Of a stretch of 64,000 bases of DNA, positions 12,195 through 23,672 are shown piece after piece (within the stretch, counting starts at the first letter, position 1; every line of letters begins with the position of its first letter). Below the pieces are notes generated by a model, which had not been told where the DNA came from, searched no databases, and saw nothing but the letters and a program-made list of their open reading frames with translations. The stretch covers positions 434,001 to 498,000 of the forward strand of contig NZ_LR214938.2 in the NCBI RefSeq assembly GCF_900660445.2, in the 5' to 3' direction. The translations under genes were made by a program, and so were the position numbers. This DNA is from Metamycoplasma salivarium (GTDB lineage: Bacteria > Bacillota_I > Bacilli_A > Mycoplasmatales > Metamycoplasmataceae).

Positions 12195-14105
12195 ATGAAT
12201 AAAGAATTATTAAAAAAAGACTTTTACGAAGCAATAAATGGAGAATGACTAGCTAAAAATGAAATTCCCGATCATTTAAGCGGTTGAGGTTCATTTTATG
12301 AACTTGATGAAAATATTAGAAAGCTTAGATCTTCACTTTTCCACAAATGACTTGATGATCAATCAGATATTAAAGACAACCCTATTTTAAAAGAGATGAT
12401 TAAATATTTTGCTTTAGTAAAAGATTGAAATTCACGTGAAGCAAACGGAATGAAACCACTTAAATCTTTAATTGATAAAATTAGAGGCTTTAAGAGTTGA
12501 AAGGACATTGAAGAAAATTACAAGAAATTACAATATCTTCATTTTTATGTACCTTTAAACTTCTTTATAATGGATGATTTTAAAGATAGTACTAAACAAA
12601 TATTATGACTACAATATCCAGATATCATTTTGCCAAGTAAAAATCATTATGTTGATAAAGAAAAATCAAAAGAATTATTAACTGTTTGAAGAAATGCAGC
12701 TGAAAAATTGTTAAATAAAACTTTCCCCAATCAAAAAGAGTATGTAACAAAACTATTGGATGATACATTAAAATTTGATGCATTATTAGCAAAATATGTT
12801 TTAACCCCCGAAGAAGAAGCAATATATCCAAACCTTTATAATCTATTTTCTACTAGCGAAATTCAAAAACATTGTAAAGTGTTTGACATAAAAAAAATAG
12901 CCAATAATTTAACCAATAACAAAGTTGAAAATATTAGCGTTGTTTCAAAAGTGTTTTTAGAAAATATCAACACATTATATAATGATGAAACATTTGACCA
13001 GTTTAAATCTGCTTTAATCGTCAAAACCATTTTACAATGTTCTTCTTATTTAGATGATGAATCTAGATTAATTGGCAGCGAATATAGTAATTATTTAAGA
13101 GGTTTAAAGAAACCAATTGATAGAAATAAATTTGAAATAGAATCAGTAGCAAAATTTTTCTCAGTACCATTTGGTTTATATTATGGGAAAACTTATCTTG
13201 GTGAAAAAGGCAAAAAAGACGTAGAAAAAATGGTTAATAATATGGTTAAAATTTATCAAAATAAATTAGCCAATAATAATTGATTAAGTGAAGAAACTAA
13301 AAAATATGCTATTAAAAAACTTAACAAAATGGGAATTCACATTGGCTATCCAAACAAAATAAAACCATTTTTTAGTAAATATAAAGTTGAAAAATACAAT
13401 GAGTTTGATAAATTATTGCTAAATTCTTTAAACTACATTTATTTAGCTAGTGAATTTAAATACAATGAATATCTAAAGCCAACCGATAAAGAATATTGAG
13501 AAATGCCTGCAGATATGGTAAATGCTTATTATTCTCCAAATCAAAATCATATTGTTTTTCCTGCAGCAATTTTAGCTAAACCATTCTATTCTCTTTCTAG
13601 TTTAACTAGTGAAAATTATGGTGGAATTGGTACAGTTATAGCACACGAAATTTCACATGCTTTCGACAATAATGGTGCAAACTTCGATGAGAATGGTAAT
13701 TTAGTAAACTGATGAACAGAAGAAGATAAAAAGAATTTCGATATAAAAACACAAGAAATGATTGCATTATTTGATGGTGTTGAAACCCCTGTTGGAAAAT
13801 GTAATGGAAAATTAACAGTTTCTGAAAATATTGCTGATGCTGGTGGAGTTTCTTGTGCTTTAGAAGCAGCAAAACTTGAAAAAGATTATGATGGTCAAAA
13901 ATTCTTTATTAATTTTGCAACGATTTGAAGAATTAAATATAGGCCACAACTTGCAGAAATGTTATTGAAAATTGATGTTCATGCACCTGCAAAATTAAGA
14001 GCAAATATACAAACAAAAAATTCTGATGAATTCTATAAAGCATTTGATATAGAACCATCAGATGAAATGTATTTAGATCCTAACAAGCGTGTCAAAATTT
14101 GATAA
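12195..14105 (+). CDS. pepO: M13-family zinc endopeptidase (PepO/neprilysin-like)
   Basis: This 636-residue protein carries the zinc motif HEISH (in [12 protein letters not shown], near residue 485), the downstream ENIADAGG supplying the third zinc ligand, and [18 protein letters not shown] just before the motif. All are M13 hallmarks. Length matches bacterial PepO (about 630). No signal peptide or membrane helix is seen, so it is probably cytoplasmic and cleaves imported oligopeptides, useful to a peptide-scavenging mycoplasma. It contains many TGA Trp codons. It is the last gene of the pcrA unit, closed by a terminator. Confidence 0.93.
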
Positions 14106-14110
14106 ATATT

Positions 14111-14140
14111 ATGGGAAAAACTCCCATTTTATTTTTGCTT
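14111..14140 (+). terminator. Terminator between convergent pepO and tmcAL
   Basis: The stem ATGGGA (14111-14116)/TCCCAT (14122-14127), loop AAAAC, is followed by TTTTATTTTTGCTTTTTTA on the plus strand. It overlaps the approach to the tmcAL stop. Confidence 0.7.
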
Positions 14141-15055
14141 TTTTATATTAAAAATAGTGGATAAAATAACTCTTTGAATTCGAGATCTTGTATAACGTTT
14201 TGAGATGCAAGCATTGACAAATTCATCATAGTTATTAATATAAATATTTTTCTTGAATAAACTTTCCATACCTTCACTCATTAAATTTATTTGTGAAAGT
14301 TCTTCTAATGAAGACGTAAAAACTATTTGTTGAAACAAATTGTATTTATCTTTAATCGAAGGAATAGGATATCTTATTTTCATAGGGGAAAAATGAGAAA
14401 TATTTTCTTGTCTTTCAATCATTTTCCTAATTTCAGTGCCAGAGGCATAATTAAGATTGGTTTTTGTTGATTTGTGATTTACAATTCTTTTGATACTAAT
14501 AGGAATAATTTTTAATTTATTAAAGACAATATATTTGACATACTCAAAACCTAAAATATCACTTGGATATGGTATTTTTTCAATATTTAGAATATTTAAC
14601 GCAGCTAATGCTGTACTTTTGGAATACGCAATTCCATTATCTAAATTTTGTTTAACTAATTTATTATATTTTTGATTATTCTTTAATATAGCATTTGCAG
14701 AGTTTAGATAAACATTAATATCCGCAATTTTATCTGAAACACCAAATACTAAATGAGAAATATTTTCCTTTAATAATAAATTTATTGCATTAGCTACAAA
14801 AATATGAGCAGCTTGAACTGTTTCATAATCACTTAATTGAACTACTTTGTTTACCCCATATGACAAAGCAATATTTTTCCTATCTTCAAATGAAGCTACA
14901 GTCAGTTCCCCTCTTTGCGTTACATCACTAGTTAACGCAACAATTAAAAAACAATCCGGGAATTGTTCTTTAATTTTTTTTATCAAATATATATGTCCAT
15001 TGTGAAACGGATTAAATTCTGCTATTAATCCAATTATCGGTTTTGAATTTTCCAT
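14129..15055 (-). CDS. tmcAL: tRNA(Met) cytidine acetate ligase (TmcAL), shortened
   Basis: This 308-residue protein begins IIGLIAEFNPFHNGHIYLI, the HxGH-type nucleotidyltransferase motif of TmcAL (formerly YlbM). LTSDVTQRGE and ASGTEIRKMI are further family features, and KRYTRSRIQRVIL near the end matches the conserved Arg-rich tail helix. TmcAL activates acetate with ATP to form ac4C34 in elongator tRNA-Met. It is roughly 100 residues shorter than the Bacillus protein (about 415), ending right after the Arg-rich helix. It lies 15 bases downstream of the PTS-like gene on the same strand and is probably co-transcribed with it. Confidence 0.85.
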   Translation of the reverse strand: MENSKPIIGLIAEFNPFHNGHIYLIKKIKEQFPDCFLIVALTSDVTQRGELTVASFEDRKNIALSYGVNKVVQLSDYETVQAAHIFVANAINLLLKENISHLVFGVSDKIADINVYLNSANAILKNNQKYNKLVKQNLDNGIAYSKSTALAALNILNIEKIPYPSDILGFEYVKYIVFNKLKIIPISIKRIVNHKSTKTNLNYASGTEIRKMIERQENISHFSPMKIRYPIPSIKDKYNLFQQIVFTSSLEELSQINLMSEGMESLFKKNIYINNYDEFVNACISKRYTRSRIQRVILSTIFNIKKQK

Positions 15056-15070
15056 ATTGCAATAAATAAA

Positions 15071-17878
15071 TTACTCAGTTATTTTTTGAGCAACACGAAC
15101 ATGTGTATCTAATATTTTATTTAAAACAACATCAAACATACCATCTCACTTATTAATCTTGCTATTTACGATTTTGCGGATAGGTTTTGCTTTGTAATCG
15201 CCTTCTAAAAGGGTGATGGTTAATAACATTTCTTCACCAATTTCACTAAAGAATTTTTTATTTGCATCAATAAAGAAATCACCTTTGTAAAGTTGTTTTC
15301 CTTGGTTTGCATAAATTCTATTGTGTAATGGTTGCTTGTGTTGTTTTGAGAAATCAGCATTTAATGTAATTTCTAGTTTAACACTGTAAATATTTAAGAT
15401 GTATTTATCTCTATTTTCACTCACAAATTCAACTTTTGCATCGTTCGGCATAATTAATTTTCCACTAGAAGGTGCAATGGTAAATGAATTTTCTGTTTGT
15501 TTTACAACACCACCTAATAATGGACTTAAAATCATAAATTGTTTAATTTTTGATTCAAAGGTGAATGTTTCTTTTGAAGTAGGTTTTGTGAAGCTTTCTA
15601 CATCTACATTTTTAGAAGTTTCTTTATTTTCATCAAACGATAAACTTGCCGCAAGTTCGTTGTATTGTTTTTCACTTTCGTTATCTACATTTTCAAACTC
15701 AAAATCATCATCGCTTATAGATTCGTTTTTTGAAGTTTCAGCTTTTTGGAATTGTTCATTATTTAATTCAAATTCTTGTGAATTTAAAGTCTCATCTTCT
15801 TGTTTGATTTGCGGTTCGGGAACAATTTCTTCTTTTTCGTCTAATAGTTGAGATGAGCTTGCTTTAGGTTCAACAACCTCTTCTTGTGTATATTCATCTC
15901 ACAGTATTTTATTTTCGCTAGTTTTTTCTTCTAAATAATCATCATAAACATCAAGTTTTGTAGTTGTATCAGGTTTTTCAAAGTCAAAACCTTCAAATTC
16001 AGATAAATTTGCTTCTTTGTTTTTTGGTACTGCCAAAGAAGATTCAACTATATTTAGGTCTGTGCTTGCTAAAGGAGTAAGTTCTGTTGTATATTGAAGT
16101 GGTGTTTGAGGCAAAACTCTATCACTATGAGGTGTTTTATTATTCTCATTAACTTGAAAATCTGGTTCGGTGTATGTTTCAAAATTTTCCTCAATTAGTA
16201 TATTTTCTTTCTTAAGTAGATTGTCTTTATCTTTATCTGTTAAAACTTCGGCATCTCCTAAGCCTAAATCATTATTTTCATCTTTTGCAATGTCTGTTAA
16301 AATCACATCACCAAAGTTATTGGTTTCCTCTTCACCATCTTTTTTCATGAAAGAAAGATTTTTAGCTAATTCTAAAGACATAGTTTTTGTTGTAGAATCA
16401 CCTTCATAAGTAGCTAAAGATTTTTTATATCTTAATTCTTTAGCATAAGTGATCATTTCTTCCAAAATAGGTTGTCCATATTCTGATTTTGCTAATAATT
16501 CTGAGGTTGAGCATAATAACTCATCAGCAACTTGATTTCTAAATGTTCTTCTTTCATCAATACTATTGTTATTTGGAAAGACAACATAGGTATTTTCAGT
16601 CAAGTATTCATATTGTACATTTCTTCTTCCAGCATTGTATTTTCCTAAAATTGCAACTTTTCCAAAACGTACATAAATTCATGTAAGGATAGCAACAATT
16701 ACACCGTAAATTAATCCAATAACCAATATTAATCATGAAGCTTTGTATGCTGCGTCACCTTTTACCATTGGTACAAAGAAGTTAAATATATATTCAAAGA
16801 TATTTCCATTCATTATTGAATCAGCTGAAGGTGAAATACTTATAAAAGTAACAATTCAACTTGCAAGAACTGTTGGTAAAATACCAAAGAAAATATACAT
16901 AAATGGCGATATAAAGAATATAGCTAATAAAATAGGTTCATATTGTCCTAATAAAATAGAACCAAAAATTAATGGTAAATAGAATGCACAAACAAATTTC
17001 TTGTTACTTTTCTTTGTTGCTATTATAAATATAGCAATAACCGCAGGTGCTAAGAAAATAGCAAATAATAATTTATAATATGGAAGAATACCACTACCAT
17101 ATACAGTTTGTGTCATATGATGTAAGTTTAATGGTGTTAATAATCCAATAATTAATGAAGATACAAAATAATTAACATTATTGGCACCCAATCCAATAAT
17201 ACTTGCACTAGATGTTTGAATATAATGTGCAATTGTAGCAATAATAAATGTGTGTGCAATTCCAAACACACCTGAAACAAACATAATTAATAAAATACTT
17301 GCAATTGCAGTGCCTATTAAATTCTTAGTTCTTTTATGTAGTGCTGAAATAATTAAAGCATTTACATATCCAATCAAAAATCCAATTAAAATGTTTGAAT
17401 TAATAAAATTTAATTGAGTAGATAATCCTAAAGGAATTGAAGTAATCAACTCATTCCCATTTAGGTTACTAAATAAAGTCTTGTTTTGTCAATATCAGAT
17501 CGAATAACTTCCAGATGCCCCTTGAATCAGCATCGCTTGAACACCTAAAAAAGCCGCTCAACCAACCAATGTCGCAAGACCCCCTAAAGTTCTATTTGAA
17601 CTAAAGGTTATTGCAATAGAAAGTGCGGTAAGTAATGGAATTAATCCCATCATCTTTTTAAACACTAATCTTGCAGTTTGTAAGTCACTTATTACGGTTG
17701 GATTTAAAGAGACTTTCATATTTATTAAAAGCTCCATTAACCCATAAAAAATTGATACAACCAAAAGAACGGTAATAGGGAAAATAATTGATCTAAAAAT
17801 ATCCCCCATTTTCTTCCTAAATTTCGGTATTTGATTGTTTGGATTAAAAACAATCTCTTTTTGTTTTGCGTTTGTCAT
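15071..17878 (-). CDS. PTS-like EIIC membrane protein with acidic linker and inactive EIIA-like domain
   Basis: This 935-residue protein is read through several TGA codons. Residues about 20-420 are a glucose-family EIIC domain with many hydrophobic helices, NLHHMTQTVY in place of the usual gLHHi motif, and QYEPILLAIFFISP in place of GITEPIEF. Residues about 430-770 are a long Glu/Asp/Ser/Thr-rich linker with no EIIB. Residues about 780-920 resemble EIIA-Glc (SPLLGGVV..., GKLIMP, KGDFF), but the active-site His region (LiHiGidTV) reads LEITLNADF. No EIIB phosphocysteine site was found, so phosphotransfer should not occur. It may be a facilitator, a sensor or a relic; the intact reading frame argues for retained function. 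It is divergent from mnmE. Confidence 0.75.
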
Positions 17879-18072
17879 AAAACCTTCTTAATATTTTTGT
17901 ATATTTAAATTTTAATATATTTAAACTTATTTTTTGAATATAGACTAAAATATAGTGTTTTTTCAAAATTTGTGCCATTTTTTGCTATTAACATATAAAG
18001 TTATTAATTTCGCACTTATAAACACAAAATTATTTTGAAATTTTACCTTAAAATAAGTATTAATTTGAGTTA

Positions 18073-18101
18073 TTGACATTTTTTACATAGTTTATTATTA
18101 T
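18073..18101 (+). promoter_or_regulatory. mnmE promoter
   Basis: TTGACA (18073-18078), 17-base spacer, TATTAT (18096-18101), giving a start near 18108, about 40 bases before the mnmE ATG. The rest of the 270-base gap 17879-18148 is AT-rich with nothing else recognised. Confidence 0.7.
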
Positions 18102-18148
18102 TAAAATCTAAACAAAACAAACCAACTTTATTTTATATAATTATTTAT

Positions 18149-19501
18149 ATGATTAATTACAACGACACAATTGTTGCTATTTCTTCGGGAAATATAAATC
18201 AAGCAATATCAATTATTAGATTATGTGGAAGTGAAGCAATAAATATAATAAAGAATATATTCACTGGAAAAATAGGTGAAAATAAAACTATCACTTTCGG
18301 AAGAATAATCAATAGAAAAACCAATGAAATTATTGATGAAGTATTGATTAATTGATTTACTAAAACAGATAACTATGTGGGCGAACCAACGGTGGAAATT
18401 AATGCACATGGTGGTGTTATAGTTACAAATAAGATTTTAAATTTGATTCTAGAAAATGGTGCCCGTTTAGCTGAACGTGGAGAATTTACTCGTAGAGCTT
18501 TTTTAAATGGAAAAATTTCTTTAGAAAAAGCAGAAGCTATTAACCAATTAATTCATGCAAAAACTAATATTCAAACTAAAATAGCAATTAACCAATTTGA
18601 TAGCAAATCAAATGAAATTATTGAAAATCTTGAACAAGAACTTTTAAAAATTATTTCGATATGTGAAATTAATATTGATTATTCAGAATACAATGACATT
18701 GAAACCATTGATAAAAAGAAGTTATTTACATTTATGAACAATTTGTTAAGCAAAGTAAATATCGTGATAGCAAATAGTTTGAAGGCAATTGATGTTTATA
18801 AAGGTGTTAATATTGCCATTATTGGTGAACCTAATGTAGGTAAATCATCACTATTTAATTTATTGATTGATAAGGACAAAGCAATTGTTACAAACATAGC
18901 GGGAACCACTAGGGATGTACTTGAAGATTCTTTTGAAATAAATGGAATTCTATTTAACATAATCGATACCGCTGGACTTAGAGCAACAAAAAATGTTGTT
19001 GAAAGCATTGGGATTGATCGTGCTTATAAAGCGATTGAAAAAGCAAAAATCATTATTCATTTATTTGATTTAAAAACTATCAAGAATAAGTTAGATCCAA
19101 AGCTTCAAAAACTGCTAGCTAACAAGCGCTGTATAAATGTGCTAAACAAAATTGATGAAATATCTGATCTTAACTCGATTAGAAAATATAAAGATTATGT
19201 TTGAATATCAGCTAAAACAAAACGTTTGTATGAATTAAGAAATGCACTAGTAAAAGAGTACACAAATTTTGATATTAATAATCCTGACACTCTATATGAT
19301 GAAAGAAAATTGTCATTACTAAACAAAGTTAAAGAAAATTTAGAAAATGGTATCAAAGGGCTTAATAATAATTTTGGTCCCGAAGTTGTAATTGTTGATT
19401 TAAATGCTGCATGACAATATTTAAGACAAATGTTAAATAAAGAATATGACAATGAAGCATTACTTGATAATATGTTTAAAAATTTTTGTTTAGGAAAATA
19501 G
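18149..19501 (+). CDS. mnmE: tRNA modification GTPase MnmE
   Basis: This 450-residue protein works with MnmG to modify U34 of tRNAs (cmnm5U). The N-terminal folate-binding domain (residues 1-120) contains [11 protein letters not shown] and [13 protein letters not shown]. The G domain has P-loop GEPNVGKSS (near residue 227), TTRD, DTAGLR and NKID. It ends with FCLGK, the conserved C-terminal (C/F)CxGK motif holding the catalytic Cys. A potassium-type Asn is present in the P-loop. The next gene begins one base after the stop. Confidence 0.97.
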
Positions 19502-19502
19502 T

Positions 19503-20852
19503 ATGGAAAATAAAAGTTTAGTAAACCAAATTTTACATAATCAAAAAGTAACTGAATATGGTTATGATGGTTATGGAATAGTGAGGATAAACAACAATTA
19601 TCCTATTTTAGTTGAGAACGCATTAAAAGATGAAATTGTTGATGTTCAAGTTATTCAACAAAATGCTAAATTTGCTTTAGGAAAAGTTGTCACTCAGCAT
19701 GTTAAATCAGAAAAAAGAATAGATGTCGCAAACAAAGAATTAGTTTATTCCTACAATGCACCATTGATAATAATTTCATATGAAGATCAATTGAAGTTCA
19801 AAACACAAGTTATTAAAAGTATGTTTGCTAGAGAATTTAATTTCTATGATGTTGCTGATTGTAAAGAATCAAAAAAACAATTTCATTATCGCAATAAATT
19901 AACATTGCATGTTCAACAAGATGAAAAAGAAATTAAAATTGGTTTTTTTGTGAGAAACACACACATTATTCTTGAACAGAAAAACTATGATTTAGTTAAC
20001 GAAGAATTAGATAAAATTGTCAAGATTGTTGTTGCTTTTCTAAAAGCAAACGCAACACAAATTAGAAATTGAAAACTATATTCTATTGTTTTTAAGTATA
20101 GTGATAAGACTAATGAAACTTTAGTTATTTTTGATAGTTACAATAAATTAAAAACCGAAAACGAGATAGCTCAAATTATCAAACAAGCAATTGGAAATGA
20201 AAAAGCAAACTTGATTTTTCATGTTATTAATCATAAAACTGGAAAAGTTGTTGAACAAAAAATATATGGGCAAGAAAAAATAACTTTTAAAATTGGCAAA
20301 TATAAATATTTAGTTAATTATGATTCATTTTTTCAAGTTAATGACGATCAAGCAAAAGCTATTTTTGATTTTATATTAAAGAAAAATGAATTTAAAGGAA
20401 ACGAGCTTGTAATTGATGCTTATGCGGGCGTTGGAACAATTGGATTATATATCGCGAAAAATGTAAAACATGTTGTGTCGGTTGAAAATATTCATAACGC
20501 TACAGAAAACGCAAAACTAAACGCAAAACTAAATAAAATTAGTAATTTTAAAGCGCTAACAATGGATAGTACTCGTTATTTTGATACATTTGTTGATAAA
20601 GAGAATGTTGGAATTGTGATATTTGATCCACCTCGTGCAGGGCTTAATACAATAATTATTAGAAAAGTAATCGAAAAGAAAATTGATCGAATAATTTATT
20701 TAAGTTGTAATCCACATACATTAGTTAGAGACCTTAAAGCATTCTTAAATGGGGATTATCACATTAAACTAGTTCAACCATTTGATATGTTTCCACAAAC
20801 ACAACATATTGAAACTTTGTGTATTTTAGAAAGAAACAAAGACCAAAAATAA
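19503..20852 (+). CDS. rlmD: 23S rRNA (uracil-5-)-methyltransferase, RlmD/RumA family, without Fe-S ligands
   Basis: This 449-residue protein has an N-terminal TRAM-like domain (residues 10-75) and an SAM-dependent methyltransferase core: DAYAGVGTIGLYIA (SAM-binding motif), FDPPRAGL and LSCNPHTLVRDL with the catalytic Cys. The cluster of Cys residues that binds 4Fe-4S in E. coli RumA is missing. The equivalent stretch, just before SYEDQLKFK, has Tyr/Ser/Ile instead. It methylates U1939- and/or U747-type sites; which one cannot be told here. A terminator overlaps its 3' end. Confidence 0.85.
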
Positions 20853-20876
20853 TTCACCGTTAAGGTCTTTGTTTTA
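20834..20876 (+). terminator. Terminator at the end of rlmD
   Basis: An 11-base perfect stem AAACAAAGACC (20834-20844)/GGTCTTTGTTT (20864-20874) with a 19-base loop begins inside the last codons of rlmD; a T run follows. Confidence 0.7.
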
Positions 20877-20911
20877 ATTTATAATTAAATATTAGTGATT
20901 TAAGGATAATT

Positions 20912-21964
20912 ATGGGATTTTGAAAAAGATTAAAAGAAAAATTATTTGGAACAGAAGAAGAAATTCTTGAAAGAAAAAAAGCTAAATTAGAAGCTAAAAA
21001 TCAAAAAAAATTACTCAAACAAAGAGAAAAAGAACAAAAACTAAATACTTATGTTGCTGGATTAAGTAAAGCAAATACTGCATTTACTGATTACATCAAA
21101 GAAGTTCAAAACAAACACAATAAAATAGACGAAGAATTTTTTGAAGACTTGGAAGAAGCATTGATTTTATCCGATATTTCTGCAAACTTAGTAAACATTA
21201 TTATTGATGAATGTAAAAAAGAAGTTAAAGCAGAAAATATTGATGATCCTAAGCTAATTAGTGAGATCATTGCTGATAAATTAGTCACAATATACACAAT
21301 GGGAACAATAATTGATTCTTCATTAAATATTCAAGATGGTCGTTTAAATATTATTTTAGTTGTTGGAGTTAATGGTTCTGGAAAAACTACTTCAATTGCA
21401 AAAATTGCTCATAAATTAATTAAAGAAAATAAAAAAGTTTTGATTGCAGCGGCTGATACGTTTAGAGCAGCAGCAGTTGAACAATTAGATATATGAGCAA
21501 ACAAAGTTGGAGCAAGTATTATTAAACCCGCAGAAAATGAAATTGATCCTGCAGCAGTTGTTTTTAAAGCGATTGATAAAGCAATAGCAAAAAAATTTGA
21601 TGTTTTAATTATTGACACAGCGGGTAGGTTACAAAATAAAGTTAATTTGATGAATGAACTTTCAAAAATAAACAAAATAATCGAAAAGAAAGTGCCGGGC
21701 GCACCTCATGAAAGTTTATTAATTATTGATGCTACAACAGGACAAAATGGTGTAACGCAAGCTAAAGTTTTTAAAGAAGCAACACCATTAACAGGAATTG
21801 TTTTAACTAAAATGGACGGGACTTCAAAAGGCGGAATAATTTTAACTATTAAAGATGATATTGGTTTAACTGTTAAATATATTGGACTTGGAGAAAAAGT
21901 TGAAGATTTACTAGAATTTGATTTAGATTCATATATTTATGGACTTACAAAAGGAATTAACTAA
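20912..21964 (+). CDS. ftsY: Signal recognition particle receptor FtsY
   Basis: This 350-residue protein has a short charged N terminus (MGFWKRLKEKLFGTEEE), then an NG domain. P-loop GVNGSGKTTSIAKIA lies near residue 153; AADTFRAAAVEQLDIW, DTAGRLQNK, TKMDGTSKGG and GLGEKVEDL follow, as in SRP GTPases. The long acidic A domain of E. coli FtsY is replaced by about 50 Lys/Glu residues. It docks SRP-ribosome complexes at the membrane. The SRP-related ylxM begins 10 bases after the stop. Confidence 0.96.
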
Positions 21965-21974
21965 AAAGGACAAA

Positions 21975-22193
21975 ATGGAATCTTTAGAAGAAAGAAAACT
22001 TATTATTGAGTTATTTGATAAATATCAAAACTTTTTACCTCAGTCTCAAAAACAAGCTATGTATTTGAGGTTTTTTGAAGATTTGAGTTACTCTGAAATT
22101 GGAGAAATTTTAGCAACTACTAGAACTGCAGTTTTTGATGCAATTAAAAAAGGAAAGCAAAAATTACTTGAAATTGACAAAAAAATAGGTTAG
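21975..22193 (+). CDS. ylxM: YlxM/p13-like putative SRP-associated helix-turn-helix protein
   Basis: This 72-residue protein (start ATG at 21975 after AAAAGGAC) has a sigma-70 region-4-like HTH: QKQAMYLRFFEDLSYSEIGE then TTRTAVFDAIKKGKQKL. YlxM lies between ftsY and ffh in many Firmicutes, and in Streptococcus it modulates the SRP. An in-frame ATG at 21939 would overlap ftsY, but it has no better ribosome site. The protein is shorter than the usual 105-115 residues. Confidence 0.85.
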   Translation: MESLEERKLIIELFDKYQNFLPQSQKQAMYLRFFEDLSYSEIGEILATTRTAVFDAIKKGKQKLLEIDKKIG

Positions 22194-22227
22194 TCAACAT
22201 TTTTTGCTTAAATTTTTAAGGTCATAA

Positions 22228-22236
22228 TGCTACAAT
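22228..22236 (+). promoter_or_regulatory. Extended -10 promoter for pyrH-frr
   Basis: TGCTACAAT is a TGn-extended -10, 29 bases before the pyrH start. TTGCTT at 22204-22209 is too far upstream to be a normal -35. Confidence 0.45.
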
Positions 22237-22264
22237 TAATTAGAAAGTTATTGGAGTTAGTTGG

Positions 22265-22984
22265 ATGTATAAAAGAATTTTAATCAAGCTATCCGGTGAA
22301 GGATTAGCTAACAAATCAAAAAGCCTAGCAATTGACTATGAACTTGTTCAAAAATTTGCTAAACAACTTAAATCAATTATTAATAAAAAAATTCAAGTTG
22401 CTATTGTTATTGGCGGTGGTAACTTTTGAAGAGGTACAAGCGCTGAAAAAAACGGTATCCCAAGAGTTAGAGCTGACTATATTGGGATGCTTGCAACAAC
22501 AATGAACGCATTAGCATTACAATCAGGGTTCGAAAAAGAAAAATTAACTTGCCGTGTTTTGTCAAGTTTATCAATGGACCCAAAAGTTTGTGAAGAATAT
22601 ATTAATGAAAAAGCAATTAAATATTTAAATAATGGTGAAATAGTTATTTTTGCTGGTGGAACGGGCAGACCATTTTTTACAACTGATACAGCAGCAACAT
22701 TATTTGCAAGTGAAATTGGTGCAGATGCAATTTTAATGGGAAAAAACAATGTTGATGGAGTTTATGATAGTGATCCAAAATTAAATAAGAATGCGAAAAA
22801 ATTTCATAAAATTACTTTTGATGAAGTTTTGACAAGAAATTTAAAAGTTTTAGATCAAACCGCTGCATCAATGGCAAAAGATAATAAAATTGATATTGTT
22901 ATTTTCAATATTTTAGAAGATGATTCACTTAAAAAAGTTATTGAAAATGATATACCACATACAGTCATTACAACTAAAGAATAA
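22265..22984 (+). CDS. pyrH: Uridylate kinase
   Basis: This 239-residue bacterial UMP kinase (amino-acid-kinase fold) makes UDP from UMP. It begins RILIKLSGEGLA (phosphate-binding Lys and Gly), then has GGGNFWRG near residue 55 and GTGRPFFTTDTAA near residue 138. KNNVDGVYDSDPK near residue 160 binds the nucleotide. Length is normal (about 240). frr follows after 13 bases, the widespread pyrH-frr pair. Confidence 0.97.
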
Positions 22985-22997
22985 TTAGGAATAAATA

Positions 22998-23549
22998 ATG
23001 GAATTAAATATATATATAGAAAAATTAAAAAAGTTAATTGAAAAAGCAATTACAAATTATGAAACTCAAATTGCAAAAGTTGCAATTGGTAGAGCTAATC
23101 CAACATTAATTAGTAAGATTAAAGTTAATTATTATGATTCACTTATTTCGATCGAAGAAATTTGTTCAATTACAGTATCTGGCCCTCTGCAATTAATTGT
23201 TAAGCCTTATGATATTGCTTCTATTAAACAAATAGAAAAAGCAATTACTGACTACAATTTAAATGTAAATGTTGTAAATGAAGGACATCAAATTAGAATT
23301 TCATATCCTCAACTTACAACCGATAAAAGAAAAGAACTTGTTAAACAATTAACAACAATTACAGAGCAAGCAAAAGTTGTTGTTAGACAAGCTAGACAAG
23401 ATATTAACAAAGAAATTAAAGCAGATATAGACTTATCAGAAGATTTGGTAAAACATTATTTAGAAATTGTTCAAAAAGAAGTTGATAACGGTATTAAAAA
23501 AATAGATGTAATTACTGCCGAAAAAGAAAAAGACTTAATGACCATCTAA
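22998..23549 (+). CDS. frr: Ribosome recycling factor
   Basis: This 183-residue protein splits post-termination ribosomes with EF-G. It has the long helical ends of RRF (ETQIAKVAIGRANPTLI, the usual R-tGRA site), a middle beta domain (SGPLQLIVKPYD) and the helix VRQARQDINKEIK. Length matches the family (about 185). The terminator hairpin starts in its last codons. Confidence 0.97.
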   Translation: MELNIYIEKLKKLIEKAITNYETQIAKVAIGRANPTLISKIKVNYYDSLISIEEICSITVSGPLQLIVKPYDIASIKQIEKAITDYNLNVNVVNEGHQIRISYPQLTTDKRKELVKQLTTITEQAKVVVRQARQDINKEIKADIDLSEDLVKHYLEIVQKEVDNGIKKIDVITAEKEKDLMTI

Positions 23550-23561
23550 GGTCATTTTTTT
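23537..23561 (+). terminator. Terminator after pyrH-frr
   Basis: The stem AATGACC (23537-23543)/GGTCATT (23550-23556) with a six-base loop contains the frr stop codon and runs into a T7 tract. Confidence 0.8.
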
Positions 23562-23672
23562 AACAAATTTAGATTAAAAGTTTTAACAAAAAATTACTCA
23601 AAACAATATTGCTAAATATTATTTTTTTTGCTTATCTTTTTAAGCAAATGGTATGTATAATTAAATATTAGT

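Noticed and set aside
15899-16603. EIIB phosphocysteine site (CSTS in the linker of the PTS-like protein)
   Set aside because: It lacks the surrounding CxTRLR pattern and EIIB fold features, so it is probably chance.
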